From Candidatus Colwellia aromaticivorans (lineage in GTDB: Bacteria; Pseudomonadota; Gammaproteobacteria; Enterobacterales; Alteromonadaceae), in NCBI RefSeq assembly GCF_003333305.1, contig NZ_QOLD01000028.1, positions 79,041 through 143,040 on the forward strand: a DNA stretch of 64,000 nt, read 5' to 3'. The position numbers and the translations under genes are program-made. This document shows positions 56,640 through 64,000 of the stretch, one piece after another. Below the pieces are notes generated by a model that saw nothing but the letters and a program-made list of their open reading frames with translations, made no database searches and was not told the origin of the DNA. Numbering within the stretch: position 1 is the first letter of the stretch; each line of letters begins with the position of its first letter.

Positions 56640-57110
56640 AGATAAGCGATCTTTACTTTCAAATCGCTCTCTAAATTACCGGCAAAACATTCCCAATGTT
56701 TGACAGAAAATTAATAAGGCTTGATAGCAAAGGGGGCAAGTGTTCTCAATACCCAGTTTGCTAATTTCTTGTTCCGACAAGTGTGGTTGAGGTTCGCTAT
56801 TCTCTTTACTCACTAGCGCTTGATAAATTTGCTCAAGACCATAACCAGAGAGTAACTGCTCGTATGAAGCTCTTTCTTTAATGGTATTTAAATAATGTAA
56901 TACCGTGATTTCTTGTTCGCCGACAGGGGCAAAACCTACATGACTACCTTCACCACCAAAACAGTGCCTTTGGATCACACCGAATATAGACAAAGGTACT
57001 AAAGTTAGCCACACCGCGTCCGGTACCCGGACCACACACCGAGATAGGCTTGTTAGCAACCATTTTTCTACCACCAGTTTTTATTTTCTGTTCATCGCTA
57101 AACAGGCATT
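56640..57110 (-). pseudogene. glk: glk remnant (glucokinase middle part)
   Basis: On the - strand one frame gives SDEQKIKTGG and NKPISVCGPGTG, matching the glucokinase segment GKPIAVYGAGTG; the match continues in a second frame as FGGEGSHVGFAPVGEQE, YEQLLSGYGLEQIYQALV and CPLCYQALLIFCQTLGMF. One extra T then gives a stop; removing it restores AGNL. So there are at least two frameshifts, and both the N-terminal ATP-binding part and C-terminal part are missing or unrecognisable. Confidence 0.82.
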
Positions 57111-57611
57111 GATAGTAAAACCATCATATAGTTACGCACCTTTTTACTGATTTATCGGAACATAATAAGAGTTTAGCTTGTTGCTGTTGTAATTTTTGGT
57201 TGATTTAATAAATCAATCATTGAAACAAAGTGCGTTGTCAACTTAACTAATTAATAAAGAAATGTGTTAGAATAATGCGGTAAATGTTAATCGCTTTTAA
57301 TAATGATTTGTCACTGTTTATATTCAAATATTCTGCATATATATCCATAAAATGATTGACTCAGAACCATTTTACGGGTAATTTTGCCGACCGCTTAGGT
57401 TGATGATTTTCATTAATGACACACCGCCTATAAAAGCTCTTTAGAAGTTTGGCGTTCGATGTACAAGAAATTCGAAATAATATTCTGAAGGATCAGTTAC
57501 ATACGCTTTAAGCATATAAACAATATAGCTTAATTAGCGTCGAAAATATATGACTTAATTAGCACGTAAAAATTAGCTAATAGAAATAGTTTGATGAAAT
57601 AGGAATTAGCA
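57111..57611. other. Gene-free region upstream of gltB
   Basis: About 500 bp without a supported gene. It contains a palindrome TTGATTTA-A-TAAATCAA at 57200-57216. The gltB promoter must be here but no convincing -35/-10 pair was found by eye. A weak ribosome site (AGGAATTAGCAATG) precedes gltB. Confidence 0.5.
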
Positions 57612-60600
57612 ATGAATGATATGAGCAAAAAATCCCAAGGCCTTTATCGCGCCGAGTTTGAACATGACAGTTGTGGCATTGGTTTTGTCGCCAACTTAAA
57701 GGGTAAAAAATCTCACGATATTATTGAAAATGCACTCACCATGTTGAGCTGTATGGAACATCGTGGTGGTACTGGTTTTGACGTCAAAAGTGGTGACGGC
57801 GCCGGTATTCTTATTCAAATCCCCCACGATTTTTTAAGCCAAGAAGTTGCTACATTAGGGTTTAACTTACCCAAAGCTGGAAATTACGGCGTCGGAATGA
57901 TTTTCTTCCCACGTGATAAAGAACAAAGTGAAGCGTGCAGAGACATATTAAACGAAAATATTACTGAACTAGGTTTAACCTTGTTAGGTTATCGTGATGT
58001 CCCAGGTGATAACTCAATGTTAGGTGCGGCTTCATTTGAAAGTGAACCGAATATTGAACAGGTTTTTATTGCTAAACCAGAAGAATTAACTGCACAAGCG
58101 TTTGAGCGTAAATTATTTGTTTTACGTAAATATACCTCACATAAAATTAATGCTAGTGGTATTACTGAACGTGACGAGTTTTATGTTACTTCAATGTCAT
58201 CAACCAAGATTGTCTACAAAGGGCAATTTACCACTGAGCAAGTTCGTCAATATTATCTTGATCTGCAAGACGAACGTACTATCTCTGGTATGGCGATGTT
58301 TCATTCTCGTTTCTCAACGAATACTTTCCCCGCTTGGCGTCGTGCTCAGCCGTTTCGTTATATCGCCCATAATGGTGAAATCAACACCGTACGCGGTAAC
58401 ATTAATTGGATGAATGCACGTGAAGCATTGTTTAGTTCCGTTAATTTTAGCGATGCTGAATTGAACATGTTAACACCGATCTGTAATAACGATAACTCTG
58501 ATTCTGCCAACCTTGATATGGCTATTGAGTTATTGGTGCTAAGTGGACGTTCGCTAGCCCAAGTTATGATGATGATGGTGCCTGAAGCATGGCAAACGCA
58601 AATTGATATGGATGCAACTAGACATGCATTTTATGAGTATTATGCGTGTATTATGGAGCCGTGGGATGGCCCAGCTTCATTATCGTTTACCGATGGAAAT
58701 GTCATCGGCGCGACACTTGATCGCAACGGTCTACGTCCTTCTCGTTACTTGTTAACTGAAGATGGCACCTTGGTGATGGGCTCTGAAACAGGCACTTTGC
58801 GTATTGATCCGTCAACCGTTGTTGAAAAAGGTCGTTTACAGCCGGGCAAAATATTTATTGCTGACTTACAGCAAGGTCGCATTATTAGTGATGATGAGGT
58901 AAAACAACAAGTTAGCTCAGCACAACCTTATAGTAAGTGGTTGGCAGACAATAAAATTGAGTTGGATCAGCTACCTGTACCAACGGCTTCTATTGCACAG
59001 CCACCATTAAGGGAATTGCGAAAAATACAAAAAGCCTTTGGTTATACTAGCGAAGATCTTAACTTAGTGCTTGCAGGCATGGTTGGCACATCTAAAGAGC
59101 CGTTAGGCGCTATGGGTACAGATACGCCTTTGGCTGTATTATCTCATCGACCACAACAATTATCCCATTATTTTAAGCAGTTGTTTGCGCAAGTAACTAA
59201 CCCACCAATCGATCCTATTCGTGAAGAGTTGGTTATGTCATTACGCGGTTATATCGGTAGGTCACTTAACGTACTTGATGAAACAGCAGCGCATTGTCAT
59301 AAAGTTGAAATCGACCAACCTGTGTTAACAAACGAGCAACTTCGTAAGTTACAACATATTGATAACGATCATCTGCAATCAAAAACCATTAGCATTACCT
59401 TTAAAGCGAGCGGTGGACCGGGCGCACTTAAAAAGGCGCTTGACCGTATCTGTTTGTACGCAAAAAATGCCGTTGAAGATGATTATGAAATATTGATTTT
59501 AAGTGATCGTGAAGTTGACAGTGACCATGTAGCTATTCCATCAGTATTAGCAACAGCGGCTGTTCACCATTATTTAATTCGTGAAAAATTACGTTCTCAC
59601 GCTGATATTATTCTTGAATCTGCTGATATTCGCGAAACCCACCATTTTGCTACGGTTATTGGTTATGGCGCAGCGGCGGTAAACCCATACTTAGCACTAG
59701 AAAGTATGTATGGTTTACGTGATGAAGGCGTACTTGATACCAACTTATCAAATACGCAAATAGTTAATAAGTACACGAGTGCAGTAGGTAGCGGTTTATT
59801 GAAAACCTTCTCGAAAATGGGTATTTCAACATTACAGTCTTATTTAGGCGCGCAAGTTTTTGAAGCGCTAGGTATTAACTCTGACGTTATCGACCAGTAC
59901 TTTACGGGTACCGTTAGTCGAATCGAAGGCTTAAGCCTAGATCAAATCGCTCAAGAAGCGCTTTTACGCCATCGTGAAGGCTTCCCTGAAGCTAACCGTA
60001 TCGCTATTGAAAATTTATTGCCAACAGGCGGTGAATACTCATGGCGTCATGATGGCGAACGTCATATATTTAGCCCAACTGTTATTCGTTTATTACAGCA
60101 TTCAACAGCAAGTAACGATACTAATCAATTTAAGCAATACGCGAAAACAGTTGATGATCAGAGTAAAGATGCCTTTACCCTGCGTGGTTTACTCGAATTT
60201 AGCGGCGATCGTTCTTCAATCCCATTGAGTGAAGTTGAACCGATTGAAAACATTTTCAAACGTTTTGCTTCGGGTGCCATGTCATTTGGCTCAATTTCGT
60301 GGGAAGCACACACCACATTAGCGATTGCCATGAACCGTATTGGCGGTAAGAGCAATAGCGGTGAGGGCGGTGAAGATCCTATTCGTTATACGCCGTTGGA
60401 AAATGGCGACTCGATGAACTCGCGCATCAAGCAAGTTGCTTCAGGTCGTTTTGGCGTTACCAGTCATTACTTGACCAATGCTGACGAATTACAAATAAAA
60501 ATGGCACAGGGTGCAAAACCGGGCGAGGGTGGTCAGTTACCTGGTGATAAAGTTGATGCTTGGATTGGTAAAACGCGTGGCTCAACGCCAGGTGTTGGTT

Positions 60601-62219
60601 TGATTTCTCCACCGCCACATCATGATATTTATTCTATTGAAGATTTATCACAGCTTATTTTTGATCTTAAAAATGCTAACCGTGATGCACGCGTTAACGT
60701 TAAGTTAGTGTCAGAAGCGGGTGTAGGTACTATTGCATCAGGCGTTTGTAAAGCTTACGCTGATGTGGTACTTATTGCTGGTCACGATGGCGGCACCGGT
60801 GCTTCACCATTGAGCTCAATTAAACACACTGGCTTACCATGGGAACTTGGTTTGGCTGAAACCCATCAAACCTTGGTACGTAATCATTTGCGTAGCCGTA
60901 TTACCGTACAAACTGATGGACAACTTAAAACACCACGCGATTTAGCGATTGCAACGTTACTTGGTGCAGAAGAATATGGTATGGCAACTACTGCGCTAGT
61001 CGTTGAAGGTTGTATTATGATGCGTAAGTGTCATTTAAATACTTGCCCAGTTGGTATAGCATCACAAGATAAAGATTTACGCGATCGTTTTACTGGTCGT
61101 GCTGATATTTTAGTTAACTTCTTTACCATGATGGCGGAAGGTTTACGTGAAATCATGGCTGAGCTTGGCTTTAGAAGTATTCAGGAAATGGTTGGTCAGA
61201 CTCAATGTCTTAAGCAACTTAAAAACGTTGACCATTGGAAATACAAAGGTGTCGATTTAACACCGTTATTGCACAAAGAAGAGTGCCATGAGAACGAAAC
61301 GCTTCATCAATCAATTAGTCAAAAACATCTGATCCACGATATTATCGATCGCAAGATGATCATAGATGCGAAAGCTGCGCTTGATTCTCAGCAAAGTGTT
61401 TCACTTGAATATGATGTTATCAATACCGATAGAACTATTGGTGCGATGATTTCTAATGAAATATCTAAGAAATATCAAGCTGAAGGATTACCAGAAAATA
61501 CTATCAAGGTTAAGTTTAACGGCTCTGCCGGTCAAAGTTTTGGTTGTTTCTCAGCCAAAGGCCTGCATTTTGAACTTGAAGGTGATGCAAATGATTACTT
61601 TGGTAAAGGCTTGTCTGGCGCAAATCTTGTGGTATACCCAAGTAAGCTGGCTAAGTTCTCAGCAAGCGAAAACATTCTAATTGGTAACGTTGCCTTCTTT
61701 GGTGCAACTTCAGGTACTGCCTTTATACGTGGTATTGCTGGCGAACGTTTCTGTGTACGTAACTCAGGTGCTACAGCCGTTGTTGAAGGGGTTGGTGATC
61801 ACGGTTGTGAATACATGACAGGTGGTAAAGCCGTTATATTAGGCGCAACGGGTCGTAACTTTGCTGCTGGTATGTCGGGTGGTGTTGCGTACGTACTTGA
61901 TAAGAACAGTGACTTTGCTTCTAAATGCAACATGGAAATGGTTTCACTGGAAACTGTTGATACCGATGCAGAAAGTCTTGAATTAAAAGCCTTAATTACT
62001 GAACATTTTGAAGCAACAGGCTCAGACGTTGCTAGTGATTTACTAAAAGATTGGGACAACAGCGTTAAGCGCTTTGTTAAAGTAATGCCAGTAGATTACA
62101 AGAGAATGCAAGGTTACATGAATGACGTGCGCAGTAGTGGAGAATTTGAGTCGGAGTATGACATTGCCGTGAAAGCCTTCGATATCCATTTAAACAACAT
62201 AGCTAGCGCAAAAGCTTAA
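57612..62219 (+). CDS. gltB: Glutamate synthase (NADPH) large subunit
   Basis: GltB hydrolyses glutamine and reduces 2-oxoglutarate to glutamate with electrons from GltD. The 1535-residue protein has a short propeptide ending at Cys21 in HDSCGIGFVANLKG, the amidotransferase nucleophile after processing, a central domain, an FMN barrel with GEGGEDP and KPGEGGQLPG, the 3Fe-4S cluster Cys motif CIMMRKCHLNTCPVG, and a C-terminal GXGXG beta-helix (residues from about 1280). E. coli-type length. Confidence 0.97.
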   Translation: MNDMSKKSQGLYRAEFEHDSCGIGFVANLKGKKSHDIIENALTMLSCMEHRGGTGFDVKSGDGAGILIQIPHDFLSQEVATLGFNLPKAGNYGVGMIFFPRDKEQSEACRDILNENITELGLTLLGYRDVPGDNSMLGAASFESEPNIEQVFIAKPEELTAQAFERKLFVLRKYTSHKINASGITERDEFYVTSMSSTKIVYKGQFTTEQVRQYYLDLQDERTISGMAMFHSRFSTNTFPAWRRAQPFRYIAHNGEINTVRGNINWMNAREALFSSVNFSDAELNMLTPICNNDNSDSANLDMAIELLVLSGRSLAQVMMMMVPEAWQTQIDMDATRHAFYEYYACIMEPWDGPASLSFTDGNVIGATLDRNGLRPSRYLLTEDGTLVMGSETGTLRIDPSTVVEKGRLQPGKIFIADLQQGRIISDDEVKQQVSSAQPYSKWLADNKIELDQLPVPTASIAQPPLRELRKIQKAFGYTSEDLNLVLAGMVGTSKEPLGAMGTDTPLAVLSHRPQQLSHYFKQLFAQVTNPPIDPIREELVMSLRGYIGRSLNVLDETAAHCHKVEIDQPVLTNEQLRKLQHIDNDHLQSKTISITFKASGGPGALKKALDRICLYAKNAVEDDYEILILSDREVDSDHVAIPSVLATAAVHHYLIREKLRSHADIILESADIRETHHFATVIGYGAAAVNPYLALESMYGLRDEGVLDTNLSNTQIVNKYTSAVGSGLLKTFSKMGISTLQSYLGAQVFEALGINSDVIDQYFTGTVSRIEGLSLDQIAQEALLRHREGFPEANRIAIENLLPTGGEYSWRHDGERHIFSPTVIRLLQHSTASNDTNQFKQYAKTVDDQSKDAFTLRGLLEFSGDRSSIPLSEVEPIENIFKRFASGAMSFGSISWEAHTTLAIAMNRIGGKSNSGEGGEDPIRYTPLENGDSMNSRIKQVASGRFGVTSHYLTNADELQIKMAQGAKPGEGGQLPGDKVDAWIGKTRGSTPGVGLISPPPHHDIYSIEDLSQLIFDLKNANRDARVNVKLVSEAGVGTIASGVCKAYADVVLIAGHDGGTGASPLSSIKHTGLPWELGLAETHQTLVRNHLRSRITVQTDGQLKTPRDLAIATLLGAEEYGMATTALVVEGCIMMRKCHLNTCPVGIASQDKDLRDRFTGRADILVNFFTMMAEGLREIMAELGFRSIQEMVGQTQCLKQLKNVDHWKYKGVDLTPLLHKEECHENETLHQSISQKHLIHDIIDRKMIIDAKAALDSQQSVSLEYDVINTDRTIGAMISNEISKKYQAEGLPENTIKVKFNGSAGQSFGCFSAKGLHFELEGDANDYFGKGLSGANLVVYPSKLAKFSASENILIGNVAFFGATSGTAFIRGIAGERFCVRNSGATAVVEGVGDHGCEYMTGGKAVILGATGRNFAAGMSGGVAYVLDKNSDFASKCNMEMVSLETVDTDAESLELKALITEHFEATGSDVASDLLKDWDNSVKRFVKVMPVDYKRMQGYMNDVRSSGEFESEYDIAVKAFDIHLNNIASAKA

Positions 62220-62239
62220 GCTGACAAGGAGAATATATT

Positions 62240-63730
62240 ATGGGAAATCCAACAGGATTTATCAACGTAGGTCGTGCCTTGCCAACTGAACGCAAAGCAG
62301 ATGAACGTTTAATTGACTGGCTTGAAGTATATGAAGAAATACCACTAAAAGATGTAGAGAAACAAGCTTCTCGTTGTATGGACTGTGGCGTACCATTTTG
62401 TCAGTCGGCAAAATCAGAGTTTGCGCCTGCAGTTGCTGGTTGTCCGGTTAACAATGTTATTCCTGAATGGAATGACTTGATTTACCGAGGCCGCTGGAAA
62501 GACGCAATAGAATTATTGCATAAAACCAATAACTTCCCTGAATTTACGGGTCGAGTATGTCCAGCACCTTGTGAAGGGGCTTGTGTACTCGGTATTAATG
62601 CAGATCCTGTCGCCATTAAGCTTCATGAAAAAGAAATTATTGATCATGCCTTTAAAAAAGGTTGGGTAGTAGCTCAACCACCATCAGCACGTACAGGTAA
62701 AAACGTTGCTGTTATTGGCTCTGGTCCTGCTGGCCTTGCTGCCGCTGCACAGCTTAATAAAGCGGGCCATATGGTTACTGTATATGAACGCGCCGATCGT
62801 ATTGGTGGTTTGTTAATGTACGGTATTCCAAACATGAAGTTGCAAAAGGAACTGGTACAACGTCGCGTTGATATTTTAGCGGAAGAAGGCATTGTATTTG
62901 TTACTAATACCGAAGTGGGTAAAGACGTTAGTGTAGAACAGCTTGAAAGCGACTTTGATGCGGTAGTGCTATGTATTGGCGCAACAGTGCCACGTGACTT
63001 ACCTGTTGAAGGCCGTGAACTTAACGGTGTTCATTTTGCCATGGACTTCTTGAAAGCAAATACTAAAAGCTTGCTCGACAGTGAACATAAAGATGGCCAA
63101 TTCATCAATGCCCAAGGCAAAAATGTTGTGGTTATTGGGGGTGGTGATACCGGTACCGATTGTATTGGTACTTCATTACGTCATCAGTGTTCAAGTGCTA
63201 TTCAACTAGAAATCATGCCACGTCCGCCAGAAAAACGTGAAGAAGCTAGCAACCCTTGGCCACAATGGCCAAAACGTTTGTTGGTTGATTACGGTCAAAA
63301 AGAAGCGATTGCGACTCAAGGACAAGATCCTCGTCAATACTTAGTAATGACTAAGAAAATTGAAAGTGACGACCAAGGTAATGTTAAAGCAGTTCATACT
63401 GTTGATATTACTTGGGAACATAACGAGAAAGGACAAATGTTCCCACAAGAAGTTGCTGGAAGTGAAAAAGTTATTCCAGCCGATATCGTCCTTATCGCAA
63501 TGGGCTTTATGGGCCCTGAAGGTGGCTTAGTTGAACAGTTTGGTCTTGAGCAAGACAATCGTTCTAACATAGCTGCAGAATACGATAAGTTTGCTACCAG
63601 CAAACAAGGTGTGTTTGCTGCGGGTGATGGTCGCCGTGGTCAAAGCTTGATTGTTTGGGCTATTGATGAAGGTCGTCGTTGTGCGCGTGAAGTAGACAGT
63701 TATCTAATGGGTCAAAGCTATTTGCCTTAA
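62240..63730 (+). CDS. gltD: Glutamate synthase (NADPH) small subunit
   Basis: GltD is the NADPH-oxidising flavoprotein partner of GltB. The 496-residue protein has N-terminal 4Fe-4S cysteines ([23 protein letters not shown]), an FAD Rossmann motif [10 protein letters not shown] near residue 155, and an NADPH motif GGGDTGTDC near residue 297. AAGGAG lies ten bases before ATG; it begins 20 bp after gltB. Confidence 0.97.
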   Translation: MGNPTGFINVGRALPTERKADERLIDWLEVYEEIPLKDVEKQASRCMDCGVPFCQSAKSEFAPAVAGCPVNNVIPEWNDLIYRGRWKDAIELLHKTNNFPEFTGRVCPAPCEGACVLGINADPVAIKLHEKEIIDHAFKKGWVVAQPPSARTGKNVAVIGSGPAGLAAAAQLNKAGHMVTVYERADRIGGLLMYGIPNMKLQKELVQRRVDILAEEGIVFVTNTEVGKDVSVEQLESDFDAVVLCIGATVPRDLPVEGRELNGVHFAMDFLKANTKSLLDSEHKDGQFINAQGKNVVVIGGGDTGTDCIGTSLRHQCSSAIQLEIMPRPPEKREEASNPWPQWPKRLLVDYGQKEAIATQGQDPRQYLVMTKKIESDDQGNVKAVHTVDITWEHNEKGQMFPQEVAGSEKVIPADIVLIAMGFMGPEGGLVEQFGLEQDNRSNIAAEYDKFATSKQGVFAAGDGRRGQSLIVWAIDEGRRCAREVDSYLMGQSYLP

Positions 63731-63773
63731 GTAATTGCTACAACAGCTTTAATACTTAAAGCCAGTTACACTT

Positions 63774-63811
63774 AAAAAGCCCCTGTGTATTAATTACACA
63801 GGGGCTTTTTT
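63774..63811 (+). terminator. Intrinsic terminator after gltD
   Basis: AAAAAGCCCCTGTGTA (63775-63790) pairs with TACACAGGGGCTTTTTT and a T-tract follows, about 45 bp past the gltD stop. Confidence 0.93.
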
Positions 63812-63847
63812 ATAGTTGGCGCTTCAGGTGATGATTTTAAATATAAT

Positions 63848-64000
63848 GTGAACGTCTAGCCAAATGCACATATCCTAAGTTAAACATTAACCCTAGACTT
63901 GCTCCAACTAATAAAAGGAGCAATGTATGAGTCGTAAAACTTCCGGTGAGTGGAAAAATCTTGTAAAGCAACAAATCACTAGCGGTCTATCAGTACCTAA
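63848..64000 (+). mobile_element. Left end of an IS66-like element, cut by the window edge
   Basis: A GTGAACGTCTAGCC sequence at 63848 could be the left terminal repeat, and an IS66 TnpA-like reading frame follows at 63927. The border is tentative because the other end is outside the window. Confidence 0.45.
63927..64000 (+). CDS. IS66-type accessory protein TnpA, partial
   Basis: The open frame reads MSRKTSGEWKNLVKQQITSG and continues to the window end. The MSRxTxxEWxxLxxQQxxSGLS pattern is that of the small helix-turn-helix protein (TnpA) that starts IS66 elements, followed normally by tnpB and the DDE transposase tnpC. AAAGGAG precedes the ATG by six bases. Only 24 codons are visible. Confidence 0.65.
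   Translation, partial: MSRKTSGEWKNLVKQQITSGLSVP

Noticed and set aside
56676..57074. 132-residue ORF as a novel cysteine-rich protein
   Set aside because: It matches the middle of glucokinase with frame changes at both ends, so it is a relic.
52519..57110. Integrative island using tRNA-Ser as attachment site
   Set aside because: No integrase gene and no second copy of the tRNA 3' end was found downstream within the window.
57200..57216. FNR box upstream of gltB
   Set aside because: TTGAT and ATCAA are separated by seven bases, not the four required.

Overview
The window reads as a chromosome segment of a psychrophilic or marine gammaproteobacterium of the order Alteromonadales, most like Colwellia. 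This rests on low GC, gene order (rpmF-plsX-fabD-fabG-acpP-fabF-pabC-mltG-tmk-holB-pilZ-tatD; gyrA-serC-aroA-cmk-rpsA-ihfB-lapA-lapB-pyrF; tusDCBE-yccA; gltBD), protein similarity recognised by eye, and several families of short palindromic intergenic repeats. The species call is an inference.

Layout. 1-10.1 kb: ribosomal protein L32, fatty-acid synthesis, aminodeoxychorismate lyase, endolytic transglycosylase, thymidylate kinase, DNA polymerase III delta prime, PilZ and TatD, all on the + strand; fabH is absent from its usual place. 10.3-18.6 kb: a Kef-type antiporter, tesA and the divergent ybbA-ybbP exporter, a TqsA-like permease, an LprI-like protein, yciI and yciB. 18.6-23.8 kb: two MITE-like elements, then a nitric-oxide-reductase accessory cluster (norQ-norE-norF-orf-norD-small zinc ribbon) without norCB, with FNR/DNR-like boxes before norQ and norD. 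23.8-26.9 kb: LysR regulator and the glutathione-dependent formaldehyde pathway (frmA, fghA). 27-31.1 kb: class Ia ribonucleotide reductase nrdA-nrdB-yfaE with tandem NrdR-like boxes, a terminator and a MITE between nrdA and nrdB. 31.1-33.1 kb: ubiG plus a partial, diverged second copy, enclosing about 0.5 kb with a possible small ORF and structured leader. 33.4-44.3 kb: gyrA to pyrF housekeeping block. 44.4-49.4 kb: gapA with a HexR-like box, a broken gnd remnant, a MITE, msrB, a DUF2989 lipoprotein and a second N-terminally extended GAPDH. 49.4-52.6 kb: tusDCBE, yccA, tag, tRNA-Ser(UGA). 52.9-57.1 kb: the least ordinary stretch, with a large pentapeptide-repeat protein ending in a channel-like domain, an IS200-type element and a broken glk remnant. 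57.6-63.8 kb: glutamate synthase gltBD; the window ends in the first gene of an IS66-like element.

How it fits together. Most genes are core metabolism. The remnants of gnd and glk, both near a HexR-controlled gapA, suggest that a glucose-catabolism locus (pentose phosphate / Entner-Doudoroff type) once lay here and has decayed. The nor accessory genes imply that a nitric oxide reductase is encoded elsewhere and needs NorQ/NorD for maturation. I see no CRISPR array, prophage or recognised defence island. The best candidates for something undescribed are the pentapeptide-channel protein (52972-55419), the diverged ubiG duplication, and the structured leader plus tiny ORF at 31767-31979.
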